Shown here in pieces: positions 1-7,475 of a stretch of 38,984 bases of DNA. The notes under the pieces were generated by a model that worked only from the letters and a program-made list of their open reading frames with translations, was not told where the DNA came from and did not search any database. The stretch comes from Salinisphaera sp. (GTDB taxonomy: Bacteria; Pseudomonadota; Gammaproteobacteria; Nevskiales; Salinisphaeraceae). Location of the stretch: contig JAQIBT010000123.1 in NCBI GenBank assembly GCA_027858915.1, positions 1 to 38,984 on the forward strand. The letters run 5' to 3'. Positions within the stretch are counted from its first letter, which is position 1, and each line of letters opens with the position of its first letter. A program made the translations under genes and the position numbers.

Positions 1-1221
1 CCCGGTGAACCCACCCTGAAAAGCGTCGACACCAAGACCACGACACGGCTGTGGGGCACTGATGCTTACGCTCAGGCAGTGGCCGTAACCCAGCATCAGT
101 GGACCGCCATCATCCCCAAGGATGCGCCCGGTGAAAAAGATAACGTGCCGGATCGGCCTTGGGGTGTTGTTCTCGTCACCGCCGACAATCCGGTTACGGC
201 AATCAGTGCTGTACCGCTCATCCATTTCCCAGATGATGCGCCGATTTTGTACGTGACCAAGCACGGGATACCCAAGGTCACACAGGATGAACTCAAACGG
301 TTGAACCCTACTGGCATCGTTCGAGACAACGATACACAAGTGATCGTCGTCGGTGCAGCCGCCAATAAGGGCGTTCTGAGCAAGCTTGACTCGATGGGCT
401 TGACCCATGACGAGATCACGGCATCAGGGCCAGCGAAACTGGCCAACAAAATCGATGCCTATTACGGCAAGATCGAAGATCCGGACACTGGGGTTCCGAC
501 CATGGGACCCGTAGCAAGTACCGGTGGCAACGGCGTCATGGACGTGATGATCGGCTCGATTCAGGATTGGAAATTTGCCTTGCCGGCAACGCACTGGGTC
601 TCCCACATGCCGGCGGGGATGCTGTGGGTGACTAAAAACGGTATTCCGCAAGCCACGGTCAAGGCGCTCAAGCGTCGTAACGGTAAGGCGCATATCTACT
701 TGTTCGGCGGGCCTGATCAGATCTCTCACGCTATTGCCAAAAAACTGTCGCAATACGGTGGAATAACCCGAATAGACAGCGGCAATCCGATTGTTTACAA
801 CGGCAATCCACCGAACAATCTTGAAATGGAATCAATCGCGTTCGCCAAAATGTGGGATCCGGCCGGCGCCGTGGGTTGGGATATCCTCGGCCCAGGCCAC
901 GGATTCACTGTCGCCAATATCAACGATTGGCCGGGTATCGTGGCTTCGGCACCCCTATCGCATATGGGTTTTCATGCGCCGCTATTGATCACCACGAATG
1001 GCGACTCGCTGCCTGACTCGTTGGCGTCCTACTTCAAGCTTGTTTCGCCTACGTTCCGCAATACGCCGGCGGAGGGCCCTTACGACATGACTTACATCAT
1101 CGGCGACTACAAGGATATTTCCTGGAAAGAGCAGACCCAGATCGATCATTTAACCGGCATTAGCCCGGCGCGGCCCGCTGACCAGAATACCGGTACCCAC
1201 GCTTCGCCGAAGACCAATTAA
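1..1221 (+). CDS. Cell-wall-binding-repeat (CW_binding_2-like) protein, 5' partial
   Basis: The reading frame is open from base 1, so the N-terminus and any signal peptide lie outside the window; an internal GTG at 79 is probably not the start. About 406 residues are visible. They form three related units. The first opens with RLWGTDAYAQAVAV, close to the 'R..G.dRy.Tav' signature of CW_binding_2 domains (family known from Clostridium and actinobacterial surface proteins). Each unit then has a strand such as PWGVVLVTADNP or GMLWVTKNGIP and ends in IVVGAAAN, YLFGGPDQ or YIIGDYKD, the position of the usual 'ivGG'. The likely role is an exported binding or surface protein; no catalytic motif was recognised. 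By eye the gene is less GC-rich than the metabolic genes to the right, hinting at acquisition. Family assignment is from motif pattern, not a search. Confidence 0.65.
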   Translation, partial: PGEPTLKSVDTKTTTRLWGTDAYAQAVAVTQHQWTAIIPKDAPGEKDNVPDRPWGVVLVTADNPVTAISAVPLIHFPDDAPILYVTKHGIPKVTQDELKRLNPTGIVRDNDTQVIVVGAAANKGVLSKLDSMGLTHDEITASGPAKLANKIDAYYGKIEDPDTGVPTMGPVASTGGNGVMDVMIGSIQDWKFALPATHWVSHMPAGMLWVTKNGIPQATVKALKRRNGKAHIYLFGGPDQISHAIAKKLSQYGGITRIDSGNPIVYNGNPPNNLEMESIAFAKMWDPAGAVGWDILGPGHGFTVANINDWPGIVASAPLSHMGFHAPLLITTNGDSLPDSLASYFKLVSPTFRNTPAEGPYDMTYIIGDYKDISWKEQTQIDHLTGISPARPADQNTGTHASPKTN

Positions 1222-1257
1222 TGGCCTCAAGTCGACAGCCTTAGACCGCCAACGTCG

Positions 1258-1283
1258 AGGCGGCGCATGCATCTGCGCCGCCT
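1258..1283 (+). terminator. Perfect 10-bp hairpin downstream of the repeat protein
   Basis: AGGCGGCGCA (1258-1267) and TGCGCCGCCT (1274-1283) are perfect inverted repeats around a 6-nt loop, 37 nt after the upstream stop codon. There is no T-run after it, so it is either a weak or factor-assisted terminator or an mRNA 3'-end stabiliser. Confidence 0.5.
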
Positions 1284-1295
1284 CACGATCCTCGC

Positions 1296-1712
1296 GGCTA
1301 TACGCAAGTTGCACGGATTTTCCACTGGTTGATTGTTGTCCTCGTGGTCGTCCAATACATGCTCGCCTCGACCATGCAGAACGCGGACAAAGCGAAGGCG
1401 CCAGTTGGCCTGATCTGGTGGCATGTCTCGATCGGGATTCTCGTCCTGTTTGTGATGCTTTTGCGCCTGGGCTGGCGACTCATGTATCAGGCGCCGCCGC
1501 CCAAGAATATCCCGGTAGTCTTAGCGGGATTGCACGTCTGATACACGTATTGTTTTACAAGCTTCTGTTCTTGGTACCAATGCTCGGTTGGGCGATGGCC
1601 TTATCCCGTGGCTGGGACGTGCAGCCCTTCGGCCTGTTCACGCTGCCGTCACTTGTGCAGTCAACCGCACCATCCAGCGTTCCATGCGTTGTTCGAGAAA
1701 CTGGCGTAAATC
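1296..1712 (+). pseudogene. Cytochrome b561 remnant (multiple frameshifts, truncated)
   Basis: Translation in one frame gives GYTQVARIFHWLIVVLVVVQ then a second membrane segment (HVSIGILVLFVMLLRLGWRL) and ends near 1541. The next frame (about 1520-1670) continues with ARLIHVLFYKLLFLVPMLGW and FGLFTLPSL. A third gives VNRTIQRSM and the original frame returns with HALFEKLA then a stop at about 1707-1709. Read together this is the order of a CybB/YodB-type cytochrome b561: heme-ligand His in 'ARxxHW', a second His before TM2, then the TM3 and 'FGLFTLP' block. The fourth helix is missing and no good start codon lies upstream. In intact form it would be a di-haem inner-membrane quinone-linked cytochrome. 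At least three frame changes make a simple sequencing error unlikely. Confidence 0.75.
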
Positions 1713-1813
1713 GGCGGCTTCCAGCATCCTGACTTTGCGCACAACCACGGCAACCAGCGGTCACTCGCCTCGCTAACTATGGCGCCTAACTTGGTTCAGG
1801 GTCAGATAACCTC

Positions 1814-2731
1814 TTGTGTATCCCATCGCGCTTTAGACTCTCTTGGATCACGCCGCTTGTAGCACTTGCAGTGGTTGCGTGGCTACTGGCGCACTCCGCG
1901 CTGGCTATCGATTGGCATGGCGTGGCTCGCGCGTGGTCATCGCTGCCCATGAGCCGGATCGCGGCTTCCCTGGCCGCTAGCTCCATTAGCTTCGGCATGC
2001 TCGCGGTGCTCGACGTGCTCGCGTCGCGCCTGACGGCGCCTCAGCGTGTTTCTTTGAAGCTGGCGGCGTTTGCCGGTGCGGTATCACACGCGTTTTCGAA
2101 TACGCTCGGTTTTCCGGCCATCACGGGCGGCGCGGTTCGTTATCGTGTCTACGCCACCGTGGGATTAAGCGGCGGCGATATCGCGCGTATCGTTGCACTG
2201 GCCGGGTTTGGCGTAGCCATGGGATTTACCGTTGTGACCATGCTCTCGCTACTATGGCAGCCGATGCTTGCGCACGGCTGGGGACGGCTTCTTGGTGCCG
2301 GCATTTTCGTCGTCCTGCTGGCGTTTGTCGGTTGGTTGCGAGGCGCGCCGCGGGCGGTGCGCATTGCGCGCTGGACGCTCAATTTTCCGGATGCTGCGAC
2401 GGCTGCCTGGCAGATGCTGGTCGGCGGCATTGAGATGATTGCCGCAATCGGCTCGCTCTATGTCTTGCTTCCTGCCAGCTCGGCGCCACCGTTCATCGAC
2501 TTCCTTCCTGTGTATGTGGGTGCGGTATTGGTCGGCCTGGCGAGCCATGTGCCCGGCGGACTAGGCGTGTTCGAGGTCATCGTTATGGCGACGTTTCCGC
2601 CGCATACTCGGGCGGATGTCCTAGCTGCGATGCTGTGTTATCGGCTGACCTATAGTCTTCTGCCGTTTTTGCTGGCAGCGGCCGCGTTCATCATTTTCGA
2701 ATTACGTCGGCCGGGCAAAGCGACGATTTGA
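1814..2731 (+). CDS. Lysylphosphatidylglycerol synthase TM-region (MprF/UPF0104) family protein
   Basis: A 305-residue polytopic inner-membrane protein with about seven hydrophobic segments, starting with WITPLVALAVVAWLLAHSAL. It carries the family signatures: SNTLGFPAITGGAVRYRVY (about residues 95-113) and GLASHVPGGLGVFEVIV (about 240-256). Proteins of PF03706 form the transmembrane half of MprF, which flips aminoacylated phospholipids. This one has no soluble aminoacyl-transfer domain, so it would be a flippase-like subunit alone. The start is a TTG at 1814 and no clear ATG is available, so the N-terminus is uncertain. It converges on the ATP-grasp gene with only 8 nt between stop codons. 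Functional linkage with the minus-strand operon is my inference from proximity and lipid theme. Confidence 0.8.
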   Translation: MCIPSRFRLSWITPLVALAVVAWLLAHSALAIDWHGVARAWSSLPMSRIAASLAASSISFGMLAVLDVLASRLTAPQRVSLKLAAFAGAVSHAFSNTLGFPAITGGAVRYRVYATVGLSGGDIARIVALAGFGVAMGFTVVTMLSLLWQPMLAHGWGRLLGAGIFVVLLAFVGWLRGAPRAVRIARWTLNFPDAATAAWQMLVGGIEMIAAIGSLYVLLPASSAPPFIDFLPVYVGAVLVGLASHVPGGLGVFEVIVMATFPPHTRADVLAAMLCYRLTYSLLPFLLAAAAFIIFELRRPGKATI

Positions 2732-2739
2732 ATCGGTAA

Positions 2740-3834
2740 TCAATTGGACGGTGGGTACTGTTTGATCAGCCGTTGCTGATGCAAATGGTGGCGTGCCAGC
2801 GCGAACAGGCCGATCGGCTGATGGCCCTGCGCCCGCTTGGCCGCGGCGAGGTCGAATAGCAATCGCTGTTTTGCAAAGACAATCCGGTACACATCGCGAA
2901 TGGAGTATTTCGGATCCCAGGCGTGAACCGCCTCCGACCCGGCGCCGTTGACTTCCATGATGGTGAAGCGCCCACAACGCAGGTCATGCAATGTCTTATA
3001 GCGCACATCGAAGCGACCGACATGAAACTGCGGCATGTCACGGGCAATGGCCTCGATGGCGGCGGTCAACTCCGGCGTCGCAGCGTCGGAGCCATCTTCG
3101 TATCGGCCGCCCACCCGTGTTGACGCAATAAGCGACAACCGGACAATCTCCGCCGCTGCAGGGACATAGTCACCGGCGTAAGCACACTCATGCTTTGAAT
3201 TGCCTGTCGTGCGCGTCAGCCGTGCGTCCGTGCCGACGAGTTGCGCGACGGTGCTCACGCCATCGCCGGTAACTTTTGGGTAGTGGCGCAGCAAGACCCC
3301 CAGCAACCACCCGACGGGTTGGCTTGGATGTCGTATATAGAAAATTCCGGCCTCGCCGGGATCATCCAGATAGCGTTGCAGCATCAAGTCCGCGTCACGC
3401 GGATAAAGATCGAGATAATCCCGCAACGCCGCGGCGTCATCAATGCGCCGCACGCCGTAGCCGCACCAGCCCAGATCGGGTTTGACCACGACAGGAAAGT
3501 TGAGACCTGAGGCGTGCATCGCGTTCACCGCAGCCGACAGTGACGACGGCCCTTGAGAACGAATCATCACGAAATTTGCCACCTTGGCGCGGGCCAGGGA
3601 GCCCATGCAAGTAAAGTACTCGGACTTGGTGTCACCGACGAGGCCGCCGGCGGTGATATTGGGGTTTGCGCTAGAAGGCAAGGTAAAGCTGCCATACCGA
3701 AGCCCCAGCCATGCCCATTGTGCAACCATCGGAATGAGATTCAGCCACTTCGGGATACGTTCGAATGTCCCGACTTTTTCCAACGGGGGCCGCGAGGAGT
3801 TCGCCTTGGCGGCAGACAACCAACTGTCAGCCAT
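2740..3834 (-). CDS. ATP-grasp family ligase
   Basis: 364 residues. The ATP-grasp fold runs from about residue 70 to 320: nucleotide-binding Lys118 in FPVVVKPDLGW, a glycine-rich loop at 124-127, LQRYLDDPGEAG (152-163), a GDGVSTVAQL segment (190-199) like that in cyanophycin-synthetase and Ddl-type enzymes, FDVRY (275-279) and the metal-binding IMEVNGAGSE (292-301). Such enzymes join a carboxylate to an amine through an acyl-phosphate. The N-terminal ASANP/GGLVGDTKSEYF-like stretch (55-74) is a family-specific addition I cannot name. It is last in a four-gene operon and its ATG overlaps the end of the DUF1989 gene by 8 bp. The substrate is unknown; an amino acid joined to the product of the upstream enzymes is plausible. 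It is not a normal Ddl: length and N-terminus differ. Confidence 0.8.
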   Translation of the reverse strand: MADSWLSAAKANSSRPPLEKVGTFERIPKWLNLIPMVAQWAWLGLRYGSFTLPSSANPNITAGGLVGDTKSEYFTCMGSLARAKVANFVMIRSQGPSSLSAAVNAMHASGLNFPVVVKPDLGWCGYGVRRIDDAAALRDYLDLYPRDADLMLQRYLDDPGEAGIFYIRHPSQPVGWLLGVLLRHYPKVTGDGVSTVAQLVGTDARLTRTTGNSKHECAYAGDYVPAAAEIVRLSLIASTRVGGRYEDGSDAATPELTAAIEAIARDMPQFHVGRFDVRYKTLHDLRCGRFTIMEVNGAGSEAVHAWDPKYSIRDVYRIVFAKQRLLFDLAAAKRAQGHQPIGLFALARHHLHQQRLIKQYPPSN

Positions 3835-4417
3835 TGCGCGACAACTCGTAGTCGATCGGCTTGTAAGAGAAATTGTTGGACTGGCCTGCAGAGCATGCGG
3901 TGAGACCGATCACCAGATCCATCCGGGCTTCAAATACGATGAAATCCCCAGCGCGGCTGAGCGGCGGTTGCACGCTGATAACACCTGTATCGCCGTCCAT
4001 GCGAACGTTCATGAAGACATTAAACGCGGTGGGAATGGCGTCTGACGGTATCCCGTAGGGCTCCAGCGCGGCGGCCAGATTCCCGAAGCACCCGCGATGC
4101 GGCTCTGCGTCTTTGTAGATGATGCGGAACATTTCGGCAGAACAAGGCGACAGCAGGAAATCGTGCCGCCCCACCGTATCCTCCACGATATCCAGCAACA
4201 CGCTGCTGCGGTTGGAATAAATAAGATCGCCGACGCTGAAATAGAGCTTGCTGGCGTAATCGATACTTCGCCCCGAAGAAATGGCATCACGCGTATCCAG
4301 ACGGTTGAATGCGACTAGATCGGCCACTTGCTCACCCTGTGGATCAATGACTTTCAGGCGGTCGCCGCGCTTGAGTTCAAACGCGACACCGCTGCGCGGC
4401 GGGATGATTTGAATCAT
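3827..4417 (-). CDS. DUF1989 / urea-carboxylase-associated family protein (carboxyguanidine-deiminase-like)
   Basis: 196 residues from the ATG at 4417, chosen because AGGA lies 9 nt upstream and the family begins with 'IPP..g.af.l..Gd.l.v.d..G.qvaDl'. The frame is open further upstream but that part overlaps the previous gene. Conserved likely metal ligands are present: Cys92 (LLSPCSAEMF), His107 and Cys110 (HRGCFGNL), and the C-terminal GLTACSAG (Cys175). DUF1989 proteins were known as urea-carboxylase-associated proteins; a pair of them, CgdA and CgdB, form carboxyguanidine deiminase in guanidine degradation. Here only one copy is seen, without a carboxylase or allophanate hydrolase, so the substrate probably differs. 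It starts 1 nt after the stop of the N-oxygenase gene and overlaps the ATP-grasp gene by 8 bp. Confidence 0.85.
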   Translation of the reverse strand: MIQIIPPRSGVAFELKRGDRLKVIDPQGEQVADLVAFNRLDTRDAISSGRSIDYASKLYFSVGDLIYSNRSSVLLDIVEDTVGRHDFLLSPCSAEMFRIIYKDAEPHRGCFGNLAAALEPYGIPSDAIPTAFNVFMNVRMDGDTGVISVQPPLSRAGDFIVFEARMDLVIGLTACSAGQSNNFSYKPIDYELSRNG

Positions 4418-4418
4418 T

Positions 4419-5126
4419 TCAAGCGTTCCTGGTGAGTGGTGCGACGGGACACACCCAATCCTCGTCCACCGAGCGACCACTGTATTGGCGAGCCTCCGAT
4501 CGCTGCCCGTGATCGGCAAGCATCGGGTTGGTTGAACCCGAGAACATGACATCACGAGCGGCGATAGCACGTTGCAGCTTTTCATAGCGACCATCGGCAC
4601 GCAGAGTTTCGAACTGGCTGTGCAGGTTGAAGATCATCACGGGAAATCGAAAGCGACGCGCCCGCCTAGTCGCGCGCGGGTGCATGCCGATGACAAAGAA
4701 ACCCTTGCCACCTGCGCTCATGCTGAAATGGGGCGATGCTGGATCCTCGCTGACGTTACTGTCCCAATTATGTTCGGTTCGGTCAATTTCGTGGATCCCA
4801 CGCAAGCGCTGCCAAAGTGCCGTCTCGAATGCGATCTCGGAAAGCAGCGGCGAGCCGGGAAACAAAAGGGCCAGACTGATGAACACGTCATCTCCCTTAG
4901 CTTGTAGAGCGAACGATTGCAACTGTTCGGCGATACGCCGGTCGCTGCTCGCGCTAGAGATGTCGTCGGCACAAACGCAATCCAAGGCGCGGCGTTCGAG
5001 CGCAGCCTTTGCGCCCAGACAGGGAAACGACTTGCGCTCGATGAACGCCTCAAAAGCACGCACGGTCTCTCCGTCGCTCAGCACCCTCGGAATGGTTCGC
5101 TGGTCTCTGGCTTCGCGAGGAATCAA
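4419..5126 (-). CDS. YqcI/YcgG family haem-dependent N-oxygenase (DcsA/GntA-like)
   Basis: 235 residues that follow the YqcI/YcgG family pattern closely: FPCLGAKAAL (34-43), FETALWQRLRGIHEID (100-115), a WDSNVSEDPASPHFSMSAGG run (121-140), FFVIGMHPRATRRARRF (143-159), FNLHSQFETLR (166-176), GSTNPML (197-203) and SEARQYSGR (210-218). Characterised members are DcsA of D-cycloserine biosynthesis, which N-hydroxylates the guanidino group of arginine, and GntA of guanitoxin biosynthesis. The start is TTG at 5126, overlapping the acyltransferase stop as TTGA, which suggests translational coupling. The other D-cycloserine genes are not nearby, so this is a different pathway. Expected to be cytosolic and to need haem and O2; hydroxylation of a guanidino substrate is inferred from the family. 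Confidence 0.85.
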   Translation of the reverse strand: MIPREARDQRTIPRVLSDGETVRAFEAFIERKSFPCLGAKAALERRALDCVCADDISSASSDRRIAEQLQSFALQAKGDDVFISLALLFPGSPLLSEIAFETALWQRLRGIHEIDRTEHNWDSNVSEDPASPHFSMSAGGKGFFVIGMHPRATRRARRFRFPVMIFNLHSQFETLRADGRYEKLQRAIAARDVMFSGSTNPMLADHGQRSEARQYSGRSVDEDWVCPVAPLTRNA

Positions 5127-6142
5127 GACTCTGCGCTTCCGGCGATCACTCGACTAGCCACCTGCATCGAACGCGGACGGATACCGGCGGGCGGCACTAA
5201 GCTCCTATTGCCCATATAACGCGCGCGCTTGGCTGGCTTCAGGTTAGCAATATCCAGCCAGGCAAGGCCGTCAACACAGCCGGAGAAACTGGGATCATCG
5301 CCGAAGGCGAGAAACTGCACTCCACCGGGCTCAACCAGGCCTACGTAACGGCGGTAGAGCAACGGCAGAGTGACGCCGAGCGTGTTGAGGTGCTGTTTCA
5401 ACTTGCCGATGCCCGCCGGCGAATCAAGACCGTCGCATGCCTGTTTCACAAGGCAGACCACGTCGGCCGAGACTACGAACGGTCGCTTTGATGTCGCCAG
5501 ACCGGATGCTCCGAAATAATACAGATGCGCCGCTGCAATCCATTCGCGCGCCTCGCGCGGGATGGTGATCGACATGCTGACCGGGCCAAACAGATAACGT
5601 AGTTCCGGATGTTGTTGTAGATAAAGACCAATGCCCTGCCAGAGTTGATCGAGCGCGCGGGATCGCCAGTATGCAGGCGCGACGAAGCTGCGCCCGAGTT
5701 CAAGTGCGTTCAACAGTCGTGATTCGAGTGCCGGCGAGAAGTCGAACAGACTTGTGGTGTAGAGCGCTGCTATACCGCGCTCGTGGATCAGCCGACCGCC
5801 ATGGCCGAGGCGGTACGAGCCGGCAATACAAAGCCACTTTGGATCCCAGAGAACCAAGTGTTGGTAATACGGGTCATACACGTCCAGATCGCGGCAAGCG
5901 CCGGTACCCTCGCCGACGCTTCTGAAAGTCAATTCGCGCAGGCGACCGATTTCGCGCATCGTGTCGCTGTCGAGATCAGCCTTTAGCAAGAATATCTGCT
6001 TGCCGTCGCTGAGATCGGTCAATTTCTCGGATCGCGCCAGCTCGGCAGCCATCGCATTGCTGCGGCACGCGGGCGCCAGCGGTGTCTCGCTGCGACATAG
6101 CAGATCCGGATGCTCTGCGCTTTTGTAGACATGACTGCCCAT
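5123..6142 (-). CDS. GNAT-fold N-acyltransferase, OlsB/OlsF C-terminal-domain-like
   Basis: 339 residues. The core has the acyl-ACP-type N-acyltransferase pattern: REIGRLRELTFRSVGEGTG (64-81), RDLDVYDPYYQHLVLWD (84-100), IAGSYRLG (106-113), LELGRSFVAPAYWRSRALDQLW (148-168), RYLFGPVSMS (182-191), and near the end FSGCVDGLAWLDIANLKPAKRARYMG. This matches the N-acyltransferase part of ornithine-lipid enzymes (OlsB, and the C-terminal half of OlsF), which move a 3-hydroxyacyl chain from ACP to an amino group. The O-acyltransferase half of OlsF is absent. It leads the four-gene operon; about 200 nt without a gene lie upstream, where its promoter should be. The ATG at 6142 has no obvious ribosome site and a second Met at residue 31 is a possible alternative start. 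Confidence 0.75.
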   Translation of the reverse strand: MGSHVYKSAEHPDLLCRSETPLAPACRSNAMAAELARSEKLTDLSDGKQIFLLKADLDSDTMREIGRLRELTFRSVGEGTGACRDLDVYDPYYQHLVLWDPKWLCIAGSYRLGHGGRLIHERGIAALYTTSLFDFSPALESRLLNALELGRSFVAPAYWRSRALDQLWQGIGLYLQQHPELRYLFGPVSMSITIPREAREWIAAAHLYYFGASGLATSKRPFVVSADVVCLVKQACDGLDSPAGIGKLKQHLNTLGVTLPLLYRRYVGLVEPGGVQFLAFGDDPSFSGCVDGLAWLDIANLKPAKRARYMGNRSLVPPAGIRPRSMQVASRVIAGSAES

Positions 6143-6341
6143 GAGATCCGTACAACGCTGTAAAGGGTCACCGCTGCGTTGCTAGAACTCGTTGGCGGTG
6201 ATGGAGAACAAGCAAGGCTGGAATCAATCCGGTGCACCCGTTACCCGACCGTCTCGCCCGGTGACACGAACGCAGCTATCGGTTGCTCGGGTGCCAAATT
6301 CAGAGTGTAAACCCTTGCCGCTTTTCGGTATATCAGGGAAA
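6143..6341 (-). promoter_or_regulatory. Probable promoter region of the acyltransferase operon (no motif assigned)
   Basis: This 199-nt gap precedes the four-gene operon and follows pyrD, which is on the same strand but upstream. I see no convincing terminator hairpin with a T-run and no unambiguous -35/-10 pair, so the assignment rests on position only. Confidence 0.3.
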
Positions 6342-7361
6342 CTACGGCTGGCGTCGGCCGGCAGCGGCTTCGACGCAGTCGCGCACCAGTCCCGGCCCGC
6401 GGTAGATCAAGCCGCTGTAGAGCTGCACGGCGCTGGCGCCGGCGTTCATCTTTTCGATGACGTCGCGCCCATGCGAGATTCCGCCGACGCCGATGATGGG
6501 AATCTCGTCGCCAAGACGCTGGTGCAGCGCACGGATGATGGCCGTAGAGCGCTGGCGCAGCGGCGCGCCGCTCAAACCACCGGCTTCAGCCTGCCAGCGC
6601 AGCGGAACGTCGTCCCGAGAAATCGTGGTATTGGTTGCGATCACCCCGTCAACGCCGTGGTGACGCAATCGGTCGACAATCGCGTCGAGCCCGTCTGCAT
6701 CGAGATCCGGCGCGATCTTCACTGCCAGCGGCGTGCGTCGGCCGGTCTCACGATCGAGCCGGTTACGGGTTTCAACCATGGCGCCCAGCAGGGTATCGAG
6801 GCTGTCGCGCCCCTGCAGATTGCGCAGCCCCTGGGTATTGGGCGACGAGATATTGATCGTCACGTAGGACGCCACGGGATGCACGCAGTTTAGTGCGGCC
6901 AGATAATCATCTACAGCCCGGTCGGCCGGCGTCGCCTTGTTCTTGCCGATATTAATACCGAGCACGCCCTTGAACCGCGCCGCGCGGACCCGCTCGACCA
7001 GCGCGGGAGCGCCTTCGTTGTTGAATCCGAAGCGGTTGAGTACCGCGCGCTGCTCAGGCAGACGAAACAGCCGGGGCTTGGGATTACCCGCCTGGGCAAG
7101 CGGCGTCACCGTGCCGATTTCCAGGAAACCGAAGCCCAGCGCTGCCAGTCCGTCGATATGCTGGCCGGTCTTGTCGAGTCCGGCTGCCAGCCCGACCGGA
7201 TTAGGCAGATCGAGACCCATCAAGCGGGTCGGTAGATTCGCCAGGCGATTACGGTACAGACGGTTCATGACAGGCGCTGCGCAGTCCAGGCAGGCCAGCG
7301 TCATATCGTGCGCGCGTTCGGCATCGAGCGAGAACAGCGCGGGGCGAAGCAGTGAGTACAT
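6342..7361 (-). CDS. pyrD: Dihydroorotate dehydrogenase (quinone), type 2
   Basis: Oxidises dihydroorotate to orotate in pyrimidine synthesis, passing electrons from FMN to membrane quinone. The ATG at 7361 gives 339 residues beginning [19 protein letters not shown], the usual start of type 2 enzymes including the amphipathic membrane-association helix. Longer in-frame extensions overlap the divergent gene region and are not family-like. Signatures: [13 protein letters not shown], the FMN-contacting [28 protein letters not shown], and the catalytic-base Ser in [11 protein letters not shown], then [28 protein letters not shown] as the phosphate-binding end in short pieces. It is divergent from dusA with 114 nt between the starts. 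Confidence 0.97.
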   Translation of the reverse strand: MYSLLRPALFSLDAERAHDMTLACLDCAAPVMNRLYRNRLANLPTRLMGLDLPNPVGLAAGLDKTGQHIDGLAALGFGFLEIGTVTPLAQAGNPKPRLFRLPEQRAVLNRFGFNNEGAPALVERVRAARFKGVLGINIGKNKATPADRAVDDYLAALNCVHPVASYVTINISSPNTQGLRNLQGRDSLDTLLGAMVETRNRLDRETGRRTPLAVKIAPDLDADGLDAIVDRLRHHGVDGVIATNTTISRDDVPLRWQAEAGGLSGAPLRQRSTAIIRALHQRLGDEIPIIGVGGISHGRDVIEKMNAGASAVQLYSGLIYRGPGLVRDCVEAAAGRRQP

Positions 7362-7475
7362 GGACGGTGTCGCCGCGGATCGGCGTGGTGTTTGAGATAT
7401 TGGCGCGCCATTGTGCCCGCCGGCGGCGCGCATGGCATCCCTGCAACAACGCGTCGGGCTTGTCATAATAGACGA

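Noticed and set aside
2740..3834. Naming the ATP-grasp enzyme D-alanine-D-alanine ligase
   Set aside because: The core motifs are shared, but the long N-terminal part and context differ from Ddl and there is no cell-wall gene nearby.
2740..6142. A D-cycloserine or guanitoxin biosynthesis cluster
   Set aside because: Only the N-oxygenase and an ATP-grasp enzyme recall those clusters. No arginase-like DcsB, serine O-acetyltransferase, racemase, or guanitoxin kinase and methyltransferases are present, and an acyltransferase is present instead.
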